DNA from: Methylobacterium sp. Leaf465
GTDB lineage: Bacteria > Pseudomonadota > Alphaproteobacteria > Rhizobiales > Beijerinckiaceae
DNA length: 64,000 nucleotides
Assembly: GCF_001424705.1 (NCBI RefSeq)
Contig: NZ_LMRA01000023.1
Location: 189,004-253,003, forward strand
Direction: 5' to 3'
Below, piece by piece: positions 17,351 to 27,323 of the stretch (its first letter is position 1; every line of letters starts with the position of its first letter). The notes under the pieces are model-generated. The model did no database searches and was not told the DNA's origin. It saw nothing but the letters and a program-made list of their open reading frames with translations. The position numbers and the translations under genes were made by a program.

Positions 17351-18910
17351 TCAGCACGCGTTCTCGTAGGCGCGGGGCGAGAACACGGTCATGAACAGGA
17401 TCCGCAGGTCGAACCAGATCGACCAGTTGTCGATGTAGTGCAGGTCGTGCTGGACCCGCCGCTGCATGTCGAGGTCGGTGAGGGTTTCGCCCCGGAGGCC
17501 GTTCACCTGCGCCCAGCCGGTGATGCCCGGCATCACGTTGTGGCGTCGCGCGTAGAGGGCGATGCGGTTCTCGAAGCTGCGGTCATGCGCCAGGGCGTGG
17601 GGGCGCGGCCCCACGAGGGACATCTCGCCGAGCACCACGTTGATGAGCTGAGGCAGCTCGTCGATGTTCGAGCGCCGCAGGACGCGGCCGATCGGCGTGA
17701 TGCGACTGTCGTTGCGGGTCGCCTGCTTGAAGACCTCCTCCGGAGCGGCCTTCATGCTGCGGAACTTGAAGACGCCGAAGGGCTGCTGGTTGAAGCCGTA
17801 CCGCCTCTGCCGGAAGAACACCGGACCCGGGCTGTCGAGCTTGATCAGCGCCGCCACCACGAGGAAGAGCGGGCTCAGCAGCACCAGGGCGATCAGGGCC
17901 AGGGTCAGGTCCAGGCTGCGCTTCAGGAACAACTCGCCGGCCTGGAGCGGGCGACGCCCGATATTGATGCCCGAGAGGCGGCCGACCCGGGCGAGGGCGA
18001 GGTCCGGAAAGCGATCCATCACCGAGCCGGGGCGCAGGTGGAGGGCCGCCGGCACCCGCAGGAAAGCGTCGATGCAGCGCTCGATGTCCGAGGCGTCCGA
18101 CCAGGGCAGGAGGATGAACACATCGTCCGGGCGCAGGAAGCGCACCACGGAGACCGCGAGATCGAGATCCTCCGATCTCTGGGCGTGCCGGGCCGCCGCG
18201 TCGCCGGTCGGGTCGACCTGGCGCAGATAACTCGTGCCGATCACGCGCAGGCCGAGGGCCTCGGGGTCGTTGTGGGCATAGAAGCGCGCGATATCCTCCT
18301 CGTAGCCGACCAGATGGACCCGGTTGGTGTTGCCCGATGTCGATGTCGCCGCGCTGCGGACGAGGCGCAGCATCGTCGCGCGGGCGAACAGCATCGCCGG
18401 GAGGCCGCCGGCGAACATCCCCAGGGACACCAGGCGCGAATACTCATGGGTCGTCTTCGTGGCGAAGCCGATCAGCAGCACGACGGCCCAGGCCCCGATC
18501 CAGACCGTCGTCGCCCGCCGCAGGTGCGGCCGGCGGGCGAGCAGCGTCTCGATATGGTAGTCCTCGCGGACGAGGTTCGTCAGCAGCACGAACAGGGCGA
18601 CCAGGGCGGCGAGCTCAAAGCTGCCGCTGTGTCCCGCCACCGGCCCGGTGCCGTCGAAGGCCGTCCGGTAGGCGACGTCGATCCCCGCGGCGACGCTGAC
18701 GATGACGAGGATATCGGCAATGGCGGTCGCGGCCGAGAGCCCGATCCGAAACGCGGTGCGGCTGCGTCGGGGGAGAAGCGCCGCCCAGACATCGTGACGC
18801 GCCCGCGACACTGGAAGCTTCTCGAGAGCGGCGGGGATTCGGTCATGAAACATCTGGAGCGCTCTGTCCCGTCCTGATGCGAAGACTGTCCGAAACTGAA
18901 CCGAAATCAC
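17351..18910 (-). CDS. Undecaprenyl-phosphate sugar phosphotransferase, WcaJ/ExoY type
   Basis: A 519-residue polyprenyl glycosylphosphotransferase that starts exopolysaccharide repeat-unit assembly by placing a hexose-1-phosphate on undecaprenyl phosphate. The N-terminal half has four or so membrane helices and a CoA-binding-like region. The C-terminal catalytic domain has KRSLDLTLALIALVLLSP, PVFFRQRRYGFN, FKFRSM, LRRSNIDELPQLINV, GEMSLVGPRPHA and MPGITGWAQVNGLRGET. This is the initiating enzyme type seen in capsule and EPS clusters, but no other glycosyltransferases flank it. Confidence 0.9.
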   Translation of the reverse strand: MISVQFRTVFASGRDRALQMFHDRIPAALEKLPVSRARHDVWAALLPRRSRTAFRIGLSAATAIADILVIVSVAAGIDVAYRTAFDGTGPVAGHSGSFELAALVALFVLLTNLVREDYHIETLLARRPHLRRATTVWIGAWAVVLLIGFATKTTHEYSRLVSLGMFAGGLPAMLFARATMLRLVRSAATSTSGNTNRVHLVGYEEDIARFYAHNDPEALGLRVIGTSYLRQVDPTGDAAARHAQRSEDLDLAVSVVRFLRPDDVFILLPWSDASDIERCIDAFLRVPAALHLRPGSVMDRFPDLALARVGRLSGINIGRRPLQAGELFLKRSLDLTLALIALVLLSPLFLVVAALIKLDSPGPVFFRQRRYGFNQQPFGVFKFRSMKAAPEEVFKQATRNDSRITPIGRVLRRSNIDELPQLINVVLGEMSLVGPRPHALAHDRSFENRIALYARRHNVMPGITGWAQVNGLRGETLTDLDMQRRVQHDLHYIDNWSIWFDLRILFMTVFSPRAYENAC

Positions 18911-19335
18911 GGATCAGTTAGGGATGCCGAGACGATCGGTGCAAGACACGGGCCCGGAGTCCGTTGCTCTCGTCCGACGGCGCGGCGCGGGGTCTCGACC
19001 GCGACGGGGTCGCGCGTTCGACAGGTTGCTTCGCGAAGGACCTCTTCCGGTGGACCCTTGAGGCGTCGTCCCGCGACCTGCGGATCCGTCCGGTCGCGCA
19101 TACCGCCCCACAACGTCGGTCCCGCGCAGAGGGTTGCGCACGACTATCGTTCGACCCGGAGCGCCCGGGCGCTGGGGATCGATCCCGGCCTCCGCCCGAC
19201 GCCCCTGGTTCAGGCGCGGCCGGCGCGGCGGGCCGGCCGCGCCTCGCCGGGTTGTCCCGTCACGTCTCGACCCGGGACACGTCACGCCGGGTCGATCCGA
19301 CCGGCCTCGCGGCTGCCGCGAGAGGTCCCCACGCA
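18911..19335. other. Non-coding stretch, nothing recognised
   Basis: About 425 GC-rich bases between two minus-strand genes. Open frames here give only Arg/Pro/Gly-rich translations with no family resemblance. No tRNA-like or clear hairpin structure was seen. The promoter of the WcaJ-type gene should lie near 18911-19000. Confidence 0.4.
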
Positions 19336-19671
19336 TCAGGCGGCGGCGTCCGAATCGGGCCGTGCGACGGTCTGGATCGTCTCGAACCCCTCGAACTGAG
19401 GATGGCCCAGGTAGAGGGGCTTGGTCGACGGCACGCGGCCGTGGGCCTTCCGGAATTGCTCCGATCGGGTCCAGGCCTCGAAATCCGCCTTCGACGACCA
19501 GATGGTGTGGGAGGCGTACAGCACGTGGTCCTCGCCTTCAGGACCGCGGAGGAGATGGAACTCGACGAAGCCCGGCATCTCGCCGAGATGACTGTCGCGG
19601 CCGAGCCAAACCTGCTCGAAGTCTTCCGTCGCGTCCTTGACGACTTTGAAGCGATTCATTGCGATATACAT
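19336..19671 (-). CDS. Antibiotic-biosynthesis-monooxygenase/IsdG-like protein
   Basis: A 111-residue ferredoxin-like dimeric alpha+beta barrel protein. MYIAMNRFKVVKDATEDFEQVW, GFVEFHLLRGPE, VLYASHTIWSSKADFEAW and TRSEQFRKAH match the ABM family group that includes heme-degrading IsdG/HmoA enzymes. Heme oxygenase activity is suggested by the family, not shown. Two starts are possible, 19671 and 19659. AGGTGG lies just before 19671 (close spacing) and about 15 bases before 19659. The first is used because MYIAMN is itself family-like. Confidence 0.75.
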   Translation of the reverse strand: MYIAMNRFKVVKDATEDFEQVWLGRDSHLGEMPGFVEFHLLRGPEGEDHVLYASHTIWSSKADFEAWTRSEQFRKAHGRVPSTKPLYLGHPQFEGFETIQTVARPDSDAAA

Positions 19672-20152
19672 GATCCACCTGGGTTTTTCGGCGTCTCGGA
19701 CGATCCCGTGCGACACCTCTAACCTGGGGCATAGGGGCACGAAAAGCCATCCGGTGCGGCGGATGCGCCGCGCTCCGGCCCGGCGCGGACCGCCCGATGA
19801 AAGCCCGGCCGCGCCCGGTTCGTCAGGCATTCGGAGCCGTGGGTGCGTTCGCGGTGCAGCGAAACTCGCGAGGGACGATCGCAACGTCGCGCTTGCAATC
19901 CGTGCCAGCTTTGTGGTCAAGCTCTCAGAACGGTCACCTCCGATGCTCATGCGGAGTAAACATCTAGTGGCGTTCGACTGCAGACAAGGATAGTCTCTAC
20001 CACCACGTTCAATCGTTGATCGACTGCCTTGGTTTCGTGGCGAATGAACTTAAGGAATCCTGCACGCCTTCGTACGAAAGCGCTCCAACCTCATCGTCCC
20101 CGGGGCTGGTCCGGGCGGGGGCTGAAAATTTCTATAGGGACTGAATCGAGAG
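19672..20152. other. Non-coding stretch upstream of the XRE gene
   Basis: About 480 bases between divergent genes. It has no convincing gene. Base composition falls towards AT near 19900-20060, so it may hold the promoters of both flanking genes. No operator could be assigned. Confidence 0.4.
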
Positions 20153-20554
20153 ATGATGCCTAAGCAGACTACCGACGTCGATCGCCTCGTCGGATTGAGG
20201 ATCACCGCTTTGCGCAAGGCGCGCGGCCTGAGCCAGACGGCGCTCGGGACCGCCGTGGGCGTGACCTTCCAGCAGGTCCAGAAGTACGAGAAGGGGCAGA
20301 ACCGCGTCGGTGCCGGGCGCCTGCGCGAGATCGCCCGTCTTCTCGAAGTTCCGGTCTCGGCCTTCTTCGAGGAAGACGAGGTTGGCGGCACCCAGTCCGA
20401 TGTCTTCGGCTTCCTCAGCGCGCAGGGCGCGATCGAGTTGCTGCGGGCCTACGCGCTGATCGAGGACGATCAACTGCGCCGCGACGTGCTCGCCATCGTG
20501 CGGACGGCCGCAAAGATGGGCAAGCAGGCACCCGAGCCCGCCGCCGCCGGTTAG
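20153..20554 (+). CDS. XRE-family transcriptional regulator (PraR-like)
   Basis: A 133-residue regulator with an N-terminal helix-turn-helix: RITALRKARGLSQTALGTAVGVTFQQVQKYEKG spans about residues 16-48, then NRVGAGRLREIARLLEVPVSAFFEE. This is the layout of alphaproteobacterial XRE regulators such as PraR. The C-terminal helical part probably dimerises. It starts at 20153, with a second ATG at 20156 equally possible. It ends inside a palindrome shared with the convergent cobB gene, so the two are transcriptionally separated. Confidence 0.8.
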   Translation: MMPKQTTDVDRLVGLRITALRKARGLSQTALGTAVGVTFQQVQKYEKGQNRVGAGRLREIARLLEVPVSAFFEEDEVGGTQSDVFGFLSAQGAIELLRAYALIEDDQLRRDVLAIVRTAAKMGKQAPEPAAAG

Positions 20555-20575
20555 GGGCTCGCCGAGCCCCTAACC
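20549..20575. terminator. Bidirectional terminator formed by a 27-bp inverted repeat
   Basis: GGTTAGGGGCTCG, one central C, then the exact reverse complement. It contains the TAG stop of the XRE gene on the plus strand (20552-20554) and the TAG stop of cobB on the minus strand (20570-20572), each preceded by a Gly codon. A strong hairpin on either strand fits a terminator between convergent genes, though no T-run follows. Confidence 0.65.
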
Positions 20576-21880
20576 GATCCAGTGGAAGAAGCTGCCCGTC
20601 ACGGCGCCGCGCCGGTGTCCGGCGTGGCCGAGGGGTACGCCCTCCGCATCGGTCACCGCCGCGAGCCCCGTCTCGGGGGTCGGCGGCGCACTCGTCTCGC
20701 TGGCATAGTGGAACTCGTGCCCGACGAGGCGTGCGCCCGCGCCCCCGAGGGGGCCCTCGGCCAGCAGCGTCGCGACGCGGTAGCCGAGGTGCAGGCGGCG
20801 GGTCTTGTAGGAGGTCGCCACCGGCAGCAGGCCCGCCATGGCGTGCGTGACCCCCTGCGCATCCTCCAGGCTCTCGCCCAGGACCATGTAGCCGCCGCAC
20901 TCCCCGTGCACCGGCTTTCCCCGGGCGAACACCCGCAATCCGTCGAGGAAGCGCCTGGCCTGCGCCAGGGCGCCGGCATGGAGCTCGGGATAGCCGCCGG
21001 GCAGCCAGCCGGCATCGCAATCGGCCGGGGGCGGCTCGTCGGCCAGGGGCGAGAAGGGCACGAGTTCGGCGCCCGCCGCCCGCCAGCCCGCCGCCATGTG
21101 CGGGTACAGGAACGAGAAGGCCGCATCCGACGCGATGGCGATGCGCTGGCCCGGCGGCCGGGGCAGGATGCCGGCGCCCGGGGCGGGGGCCGCGCCGGCC
21201 GTGGCGGCCAGGATCGCGTCGAGGTCGAGGCCGGCCTCGGCGAGGTCGGCGAGCCGGTCGAGCCGGGCCTCAAGGTCGTTGGTCTCGCGGGCCTGGACGA
21301 GGCCGAGATGGCGCTCGGGCAGGACGAGGCTCGCATCCCGCATCAGCGCCCCGAGCACCGGCATGCCGATGCGGCTCAGGCCTGCCTCCACGAGGCGGCG
21401 ATGGCGGGCACTCGCGACCTTGTTGAGGATCACCCCGGCGATGCGGATGCGCGGATCGTAGGATCGGCACCCGAGGGCGAGGGCGGCGGCCGATTGCGCG
21501 GCGCCGGAGACGTCGAGGACGAGGATCACCGGCCAGCCGTAGCGCGCGGCGATGTCGGCATTGGCGCCCGTGCGCCCCTCCGGTGCCACGATGCCGTCGA
21601 ACAGCCCCATCGAGCCCTCGGCGATCACGAGGTCGGCGCCCAGAGCCGAGAGGGCCGCCACGGCGTCGAGCATCGGCTCCGGCATGGCGAAGCTGTCGAG
21701 GTTGAAGCTCGGATGGCCGGTGGCCGCCTGGTGGAAGGCGGGGTCGATGTAGTCCGGCCCGCACTTGGCGCCGCGCACGGCCAGGCCCCGTCGGGCCAGC
21801 GCCCGCATCAGCGCCAGGGTCACGGTGGTCTTGCCCGAGCTCGAACGGGGCGCGGCGACGAGGAGACCGGGCACGCTCAC
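20570..21880 (-). CDS. cobB: Cobyrinate a,c-diamide synthase
   Basis: A 436-residue CobB, which uses glutamine and ATP to amidate the a and c side chains of hydrogenobyrinate. The N-terminal dethiobiotin-synthetase-like domain has [29 protein letters not shown] and EGSMGLFDG. The C-terminal glutaminase domain carries the nucleophile Cys in [11 protein letters not shown] and a later GHEFHYA. The start is GTG at 21880, overlapping the cobM stop by four bases (GTGA). It is the last gene of the minus-strand cobL-cobE-cobM-cobB run. Confidence 0.93.
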   Translation of the reverse strand: MSVPGLLVAAPRSSSGKTTVTLALMRALARRGLAVRGAKCGPDYIDPAFHQAATGHPSFNLDSFAMPEPMLDAVAALSALGADLVIAEGSMGLFDGIVAPEGRTGANADIAARYGWPVILVLDVSGAAQSAAALALGCRSYDPRIRIAGVILNKVASARHRRLVEAGLSRIGMPVLGALMRDASLVLPERHLGLVQARETNDLEARLDRLADLAEAGLDLDAILAATAGAAPAPGAGILPRPPGQRIAIASDAAFSFLYPHMAAGWRAAGAELVPFSPLADEPPPADCDAGWLPGGYPELHAGALAQARRFLDGLRVFARGKPVHGECGGYMVLGESLEDAQGVTHAMAGLLPVATSYKTRRLHLGYRVATLLAEGPLGGAGARLVGHEFHYASETSAPPTPETGLAAVTDAEGVPLGHAGHRRGAVTGSFFHWIG

Positions 21881-22674
21881 GGTCGGTCTCCGTTTGCCCG
21901 CGCGGTTCGCACGGTCTCGCCCGTCGGCCGGAAGCGCCGGTCGTAATCGGTGGCGTAGAGGGCGCTCTCCCGGAACTCCGCCGGGTCGAGGGCGGGCCCC
22001 ACCAGGATCAGCGCCGTGCGCTCCAGCCCGGCCTCGGCCACCTGGCCCGCCATCGTCGCCAGGGTTCCGGTGAGCACCCGCTCGTCGGGCCAGGTGGCGC
22101 GGAACACCACCGCGACGGGGCAATCGGCGCCGTAGAACGGCGTCAGCTCGGAGACCACCGCGTCGACGACGTGGATCGAGAGGTGCAGGGCGAGGGTGGC
22201 GCCGGTGCCCGCGAAGGCCGCCAGGGTTTCGCGCGCCGGCATGGCGCTGGCGCGCCCGGAGGTGCGGGTGAGGACGACGGACTGGGCGAGGCCCGGAACG
22301 GTGAGCTCGCGCCGCAGGAGCGCGGCGGCGGCGGCGAAGGACGGCACGCCCGGCGTCACCGTGAAGGGGATGCCGGCCTGGGTGAGGCGGCGGGTCTGTT
22401 CGGCGAGGGCGCTCCAGATCGAGAGGTCCCCCGAATGCAGGCGCGCCACGTCCTGGCCCGCCGCGTGGGCGGCCGCGCATTCGGCCACGATGGTGTCGAG
22501 GTCGAGGGGCGCCGTATCGACGATGCGGGCGCCCGGCGGGCACCAGCCCAGGATCTCGGGCGCCACGAGGGACCCGGCATGCAGGCAGACGGGGCAGCGC
22601 GCGATGAGGTCGCGGCCGCGCACGGTGATGAGGTCGGCGGCGCCCGGGCCGGCGCCGATGAAGTGTACGGTCAT
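21877..22674 (-). CDS. cobM: Precorrin-4 C11-methyltransferase
   Basis: A 265-residue SAM-dependent tetrapyrrole methylase. [20 protein letters not shown] is the N-terminal family signature. [25 protein letters not shown] and the RTSGRAS block assign CobM. It methylates C11 of precorrin-4 to give precorrin-5 in the aerobic cobalamin pathway. The start overlaps the cobE stop by four bases and its stop overlaps the cobB start, so it is tightly coupled to both. Confidence 0.93.
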   Translation of the reverse strand: MTVHFIGAGPGAADLITVRGRDLIARCPVCLHAGSLVAPEILGWCPPGARIVDTAPLDLDTIVAECAAAHAAGQDVARLHSGDLSIWSALAEQTRRLTQAGIPFTVTPGVPSFAAAAALLRRELTVPGLAQSVVLTRTSGRASAMPARETLAAFAGTGATLALHLSIHVVDAVVSELTPFYGADCPVAVVFRATWPDERVLTGTLATMAGQVAEAGLERTALILVGPALDPAEFRESALYATDYDRRFRPTGETVRTARANGDRP

Positions 22675-23111
22675 GGATCCTGCGTGACGGATTGTGCGCG
22701 AAGCGCAAGGGCGCAGGTCGCCCCGGCACTGGCGATTCGCCGCAGCAGCAGCGTCGCACCCGGTCCGGCGGCGGCGAGGGCGGCGGCCTCCGCCACCGAG
22801 CCGACCCGGCGCGACGCCTCGATCCGGTGCGAGCGGGTGGGCACTTCGGCGTCCACGGCGATCAGGGCCTCGGGCGGGACGGCCTCCAGGGGACAGCCGA
22901 GCGTCTCGGCGACGGCGCGGATCGCCGGCTCCCCGGCCCGGTCGCCGGCGGTGGCGAGGCGGACGACGCGGGCGCGCGGCAGGCCGGCGGCGTCGCAGGC
23001 CTGCGCGACCAGGGCAAGGATCTCGGCAGGCGCGGTCGCATGGCGAAACCCGATTCCGGCGACGAGGTCGCCCGGTCCGGGTTCCACCGGCGCCGTGCCA
23101 TCCCCCCTCAT
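22671..23111 (-). CDS. cobE: Cobalamin biosynthesis protein CobE
   Basis: A 146-residue protein matching CobE, related to the C-terminal domain of CbiG. It shows [18 protein letters not shown] at the start, then [36 protein letters not shown]. The exact biochemical role of CobE is not well established. It is required in the aerobic pathway in several alphaproteobacteria. The start at 23111 overlaps the cobL stop (23108-23110) and its stop overlaps cobM, matching the coupling pattern of the operon. Confidence 0.85.
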   Translation of the reverse strand: MRGDGTAPVEPGPGDLVAGIGFRHATAPAEILALVAQACDAAGLPRARVVRLATAGDRAGEPAIRAVAETLGCPLEAVPPEALIAVDAEVPTRSHRIEASRRVGSVAEAAALAAAGPGATLLLRRIASAGATCALALRAQSVTQDP

Positions 23112-24346
23112 GCCTTCACCCAGGCCCATTGCGTCACCGGCATCGCCCCGCGCCAGCCGTGCAGGTGCCCGACCGGATCCGCATGGGCGACCGTCAGGCG
23201 CTTGAGGCTCCCGCCCTGCTGCCCGAAGGCCGCGAGCAGCACGGCTTCGCCCTCCAGGGTCACCACGTTGGCGACGAGGCGTCCGCCCGGGGGCAGGGCG
23301 GCGACGGCCGCGTCGAGGACGCCCGGCGCGGTGACGCCGCCGCCGATGAAGACGGTGTCGGGGGCCGGCAGGCCGGCCAGGGCCGCCGGGGCGGGACCCT
23401 CCACCACGCGCAGGTCGGGCACCCCGAGGCGGGCCGCGTTGCGGGCGATGCGGGCGGCCCGGGCCGGGTTGCCCTCGACGGCGATGGCCCGCAGGCTCGG
23501 GTGGCGCAGCATCCACTCGATGGAGATGGAGCCGGCCCCGGCGCCGATGTCCCACAGGGTCTGGCCGGCGCGGGGGCGCAGGGCTGCCAGCGTCACCGCT
23601 CGGATGTCGGCCTTGGTCAGCTGGCCGTCATGTTCGAACCAGGCGTCGTCGAGGCCGGGGCTCACGGTAACCACCTGGGCCGCGGCCGCGCCGACGACCT
23701 CGATGCCGAGGGTGTTCAGGGGGTCGATCCCCACGAGGTCGAAGCCCGCGGCCGTCGCGCTGCGCCGGCGCTCGCGCGGCCCCCCCATGGCCTCCAGGAC
23801 GGTGAGGCGGGATGCGCCGAGGCCGCGCTCGGCCAGGAGCGCGGCGACCGCCGCCGGCGTGGTCTCGTCCCAGGTCAGGACGAGGAGGCGGGCGCCGGGC
23901 TGGAGATGCGGGATCAGCCGGGGCAGTGCCCGGCCGTGCAGGGTGAGGCAGCCCGTCTCCGCCAGGGGCCAGCCGAGGCGGGCGCAGGCGAGGCTGAAGG
24001 CCGAGGGTTGGGAGAAGACCCGCATCTCCGCGGCCGGGACGATGCGGGCGATCTCGGCCCCGATGCCGTAGTGGAACGGATCGCCGGTCGCCAGGATGCA
24101 GGTGGGCGTGCCGCGCCGGGCGAGGAGTCCCGGATAGGCGTCCGCCATGGGGCTCGGCCAGACCCGCGTCTCGGCGGCGAGCGGCGCGGCCAGCGCCAGG
24201 TGCCGGCGTCCGCCATAGACGAGGCGCGCGCCGTCGAGGGCGGCGGCGGCGGCGGGGCTCAGGCCCGCGCGTCCGTCCTCGCCGATACCCACGATGGTGA
24301 GCCAGGGGGCGGCCGGCGGGCTGGTGGACACGGCGTTACCGGTCAT
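23108..24346 (-). CDS. cobL: Precorrin-6Y C5,15-methyltransferase (decarboxylating)
   Basis: A 412-residue two-domain CobL. The N-terminal CbiE-like methylase ([16 protein letters not shown]) acts at C5, and the C-terminal CbiT-like domain ([17 protein letters not shown], near residue 260) acts at C15 and decarboxylates the C12 acetate. [12 protein letters not shown] and [17 protein letters not shown] are typical. The start at 24346 is 28 bases from the divergent cobK start. A longer frame upstream would overlap cobK antisense and is not conserved. Confidence 0.93.
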   Translation of the reverse strand: MTGNAVSTSPPAAPWLTIVGIGEDGRAGLSPAAAAALDGARLVYGGRRHLALAAPLAAETRVWPSPMADAYPGLLARRGTPTCILATGDPFHYGIGAEIARIVPAAEMRVFSQPSAFSLACARLGWPLAETGCLTLHGRALPRLIPHLQPGARLLVLTWDETTPAAVAALLAERGLGASRLTVLEAMGGPRERRRSATAAGFDLVGIDPLNTLGIEVVGAAAAQVVTVSPGLDDAWFEHDGQLTKADIRAVTLAALRPRAGQTLWDIGAGAGSISIEWMLRHPSLRAIAVEGNPARAARIARNAARLGVPDLRVVEGPAPAALAGLPAPDTVFIGGGVTAPGVLDAAVAALPPGGRLVANVVTLEGEAVLLAAFGQQGGSLKRLTVAHADPVGHLHGWRGAMPVTQWAWVKA

Positions 24347-24374
24347 GGAGAACGGCCCCGAGGGTGGGGGGAGC

Positions 24375-25106
24375 ATGCGGATACTGATCCTGGGAGGCAC
24401 CGGCGAGGCGAGCGCCCTGGTGCGCGGGCTCCTGGCCATGGGCCGGCGCGATGCCGTCACCCTGTCGCTCGCCGGCCGCACCAGCCGGCCGAAGCCGGAA
24501 CCCGTGCCGACGCGGATCGGCGGGTTCGGTGGCGTGGAGGGGCTCGCCGCGTGGCTGGCCCAGGACCGCACCGACCTCGTGGTTGATGCGACGCATCCCT
24601 TCGCGGCCCGGATGAGCGCCAACGCCGCCGAGGCCTGCACCCGGACCGGCACGCGCCTGCTGGCGATCCGCCGTCCGGCCTGGAGGCCGGTGGCCGGCGA
24701 CCGCTGGACGACGGTGCCCGACATGGCGGCGGCCGCCCGGGCGCTCGGCCGCGCGCCGCGCCGGGTCTTCCTCACCATCGGCCGGCAGGAGGTCGGGGCC
24801 TTCGCCGGCGCGCCGCAGCACGACTACGTCGTGCGCGCCATCGAGGACATCGCCCTGGCGGTCCCGCGGCTGACTTCGGTCCAGGCGCGCGGCCCCTTCG
24901 ACGCGGCCGCCGAGGCGGCGTTCCTGGCCGAGGGCGCGATCGAGGTCCTGGTCAGCAAGAATTCCGGGGGCGGCGCCACCTACGGCAAGATCGCCGCGGC
25001 GCGGGCGCTGGGGCTGCCGGTCGTGATGGTCGACCGCCCGGAGAAGCCGGACGTGCCGAGCGTACCGGACGTCGCGGGGGCCCTCGCGGGGATCGCCGCC
25101 CTCTGA
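24375..25106 (+). CDS. cobK: Precorrin-6A reductase
   Basis: A 243-residue CobK, which reduces precorrin-6A to precorrin-6B with NADPH. It begins MRILILGGTGEASALVRGL, has DLVVDATHPFAARMSANA near residue 67, RRVFLTIGRQEVGAF, and SKNSGGGATYGKIAAARALGLPVVMV near the end. The ATG at 24375 follows a G-rich ribosome-binding region (GGGGGGAG). It is the only plus-strand gene in this part of the cob locus, diverging from cobL and converging on cobJ. Confidence 0.93.
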   Translation: MRILILGGTGEASALVRGLLAMGRRDAVTLSLAGRTSRPKPEPVPTRIGGFGGVEGLAAWLAQDRTDLVVDATHPFAARMSANAAEACTRTGTRLLAIRRPAWRPVAGDRWTTVPDMAAAARALGRAPRRVFLTIGRQEVGAFAGAPQHDYVVRAIEDIALAVPRLTSVQARGPFDAAAEAAFLAEGAIEVLVSKNSGGGATYGKIAAARALGLPVVMVDRPEKPDVPSVPDVAGALAGIAAL

Positions 25107-25126
25107 GGCCCGCGCCGACCCGCGCA

Positions 25127-25903
25127 TCACGCCGCCGGCACGCTGCGCGGCGTGTAGACGAACGGCGTGGCGTCGCCGCGCGGGATCAGGCGGGTGGCCG
25201 AGGCGCCGATGATCACCATGGTGGCCATGTCGGCCGTGGTCGTCCGCGCTTCATCGAGGGTGAGCACCCGGATCGCCTCGTCGGGCCGCGAGACGGCGCG
25301 GGCGAAGATCACCGGCGTGTCGCCGCGCCGGATCTCGGCGGCCAGATCGAGGGCCTTGCCGAGCTGCCAGGGCCGGGCGGAGGAGATCGGGTTGTAGAGG
25401 GAGATCACGAAATCCGCCCGCAGCACCGCCTCCAGCCGGGCGGTGATGACCTCCCAGGGCTTGAGGTTGTCCGAGAGGGACATCGCGCAGAAATCGCCGC
25501 CCAGGGGCGCGCCGAGGCGGGCGGCGGCGGCCAACATCGCGGTGATGCCGGGCTCCACCGTGATAGGGAGCCGGGCCCAGGCCGGATCGCCGGCCTCCAC
25601 CGCCTCGAACACCGCCGCCGCCATGGCGAACACGCCGGGATCGCCGCCGGAGACCACCGCGACGCGCCGGCCGGAGGCGGCGAGTTCGAGGGCGTGGCGG
25701 GCCCGGTCGACCTCCACCCGGTTGTCGCTGGCGTGGCGGACGAGACCCGGCCGCTCGGGCACGCGGGCGACGTAGGGAATGTAGCCGATGAGATCCTGCG
25801 CCTGGGCCAGGGCCTCCTGGGCGGCCGCCGTCAGCAGGCGCGGATCGCCGGGGCCGAGGCCGACGATCGCGACGGACCCGGAAGCCGAGGTCGGGCCGCT
25901 CAC
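25127..25903 (-). CDS. cobJ: Precorrin-3B C17-methyltransferase
   Basis: A 258-residue SAM-dependent methylase, which contracts the corrin ring and methylates C17 of precorrin-3B. VAIVGLGPGDPRLLTAAA and LIGYIPYVARV at the N-terminus, AVVSGGDPGVFAMAAAVFE, CAMSLSDNLKPWEVI and LYNPISSARPWQ are CobJ motifs. The start is GTG at 25903, overlapping the cobI stop by four bases. It ends the long riboswitch-led minus-strand operon. Confidence 0.93.
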   Translation of the reverse strand: MSGPTSASGSVAIVGLGPGDPRLLTAAAQEALAQAQDLIGYIPYVARVPERPGLVRHASDNRVEVDRARHALELAASGRRVAVVSGGDPGVFAMAAAVFEAVEAGDPAWARLPITVEPGITAMLAAAARLGAPLGGDFCAMSLSDNLKPWEVITARLEAVLRADFVISLYNPISSARPWQLGKALDLAAEIRRGDTPVIFARAVSRPDEAIRVLTLDEARTTTADMATMVIIGASATRLIPRGDATPFVYTPRSVPAA

Positions 25904-26691
25904 GGCCGGCGTCCCTCGCCGGGTAGGAGCACCATCGAGAAGTAGGGCGCCTCGTCGTCGGGCTTGTCCTTGAGGGCGATCACCCGCTCGCCCGCCATGG
26001 TGCCGCGCTCCACATAGACCGCGCGCTCCAGCACGCCGGCCTCGGCGAGCGCCGCCCGCACCTTCGGCAGGTGGCGGCCGAGCTTCATCAGCACGGCGGC
26101 GTCGGTGGCGCGCAGGCGCTCCACCAGGGCGGCGTGCGGCAGGGTGGCGGGCAGCACGGTCAGCACGTCGTCGCCCCAGGTGATCGGGGTGCCGGCGCGG
26201 GTCCAGCAGCCGGACATCCCGGTGACGCCGGGCACGACCTCCACGGGGAAGCGGTCCTTCAGGCGCCGCCACAGGTGCATGAACGAGCCGTAGAAGAACG
26301 GATCGCCCTCCGACAGGATGGCGACGTCCCGGCCCGCACCGAGATGGTCGGCAAGGCGCCCGGCCGCGTCGTCGTAGAAGGCGGCGAGGGCCGCGACGTA
26401 GTCCGGGTGCTCCGGGTGGAGCTCGGTGGTGTAGGGGTAGACCAGGGGGCATTCGCGCCCCGGCTCGGCGGTGAGCACGGCGTCCGCGATGGTGCGGGCG
26501 TTGCCGCGCCGGCCCTTCTTGCAGAAATGCACCAGCACCGGGGCCCGCTCCAGCACCCGCATGGCGCGCACGGTGAGGTAGTCCGGCTCGCCCGGGCCCA
26601 TGCCGACGCCGAACAGGGTGCCGGTGCTCACCGCGCGCGGGATCTCGGTCCGCTCCGCCGCATCGGGGGGAAGGCGCTCGCCGGAATCCAT
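25900..26691 (-). CDS. cobI: Precorrin-2 C20-methyltransferase
   Basis: A 263-residue tetrapyrrole methylase. LFGVGMGPGEPDYLTVRAMRVL is the N-terminal signature, then KKGRRGNARTIAD, AILSEGDPFFYGSFMHLW and VVPGVTGMSGCW, characteristic of CobI/CbiL. It methylates C20 of precorrin-2. ATG 26691 shares one base with the cobH stop (TGATG). An in-frame GTG one codon earlier is an alternative. Confidence 0.92.
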   Translation of the reverse strand: MDSGERLPPDAAERTEIPRAVSTGTLFGVGMGPGEPDYLTVRAMRVLERAPVLVHFCKKGRRGNARTIADAVLTAEPGRECPLVYPYTTELHPEHPDYVAALAAFYDDAAGRLADHLGAGRDVAILSEGDPFFYGSFMHLWRRLKDRFPVEVVPGVTGMSGCWTRAGTPITWGDDVLTVLPATLPHAALVERLRATDAAVLMKLGRHLPKVRAALAEAGVLERAVYVERGTMAGERVIALKDKPDDEAPYFSMVLLPGEGRRP

Positions 26692-27323
26692 CACTCGATC
26701 TCTTGCGCGAGCGCGTTGATGGCCGCGGCCGTCATGGCGCTGCCGCCGCGCCGGCCATGGACCACGATGAAGGGCACCCGACCGTCGCGGGCGAGGGCTT
26801 CCTTCGACTCTGCGGCGCCGACGAACCCGACCGGGATGCCGATGACGGCGGCGGGGGGCGGCACGCCCTCGTCGAGAAGCTCGAGGAGGCGGAACAGCGA
26901 GGTCGGGGCGTTGCCCACCGCCACGACGCTGCCGGGCAGGTGCTCGCGCCAGAGCTCCATGGCGGCGGCCGAGCGGGTGGTGTTCATGGCGGCGGCGAGG
27001 TCCGGCACGCGCGGATCGCTCAAGGTGCAGATCACCCGGTTGTCGGCGGGCAGCCGCGCCCGCGTGACGCCGTCGGCGACCATGCGGACGTCGCACAGGA
27101 TCGGCGCGCCGGCCTTCAGGGCCGCCTCGCCGGCTTGCGCGAAGTCGGGGGAGGCCTCCACGTCGCGCGGCAGGTCGGTCATGCCGCAGGCGTGGATCAT
27201 CCGCACCACGACCCGTTCGGCGGTGCCCTGGAAGCGCGCGAGATCGGCCTCGGCCCGGATCATCGCGAAGGAGCGGGCATATATGGCCCCTCCGTCACGC
27301 AGGTAGTCGAGGCGGGAACTCAT
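26691..27323 (-). CDS. cobH: Precorrin-8X methylmutase
   Basis: A 210-residue CobH that moves the methyl group from C11 to C12, giving hydrogenobyrinate. [15 protein letters not shown] carries the catalytic His at residue 44. [27 protein letters not shown] and [18 protein letters not shown] follow. The start overlaps the cobG stop (27320) by four bases and its stop overlaps the cobI start by one. Confidence 0.93.
   Translation of the reverse strand: MSSRLDYLRDGGAIYARSFAMIRAEADLARFQGTAERVVVRMIHACGMTDLPRDVEASPDFAQAGEAALKAGAPILCDVRMVADGVTRARLPADNRVICTLSDPRVPDLAAAMNTTRSAAAMELWREHLPGSVVAVGNAPTSLFRLLELLDEGVPPPAAVIGIPVGFVGAAESKEALARDGRVPFIVVHGRRGGSAMTAAAINALAQEIE

Noticed and set aside
18914..19336. 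140-codon Arg/Pro-rich frame in the gap after the WcaJ-type gene
   Set aside because: The composition is typical of random GC-rich frames and no domain is visible.
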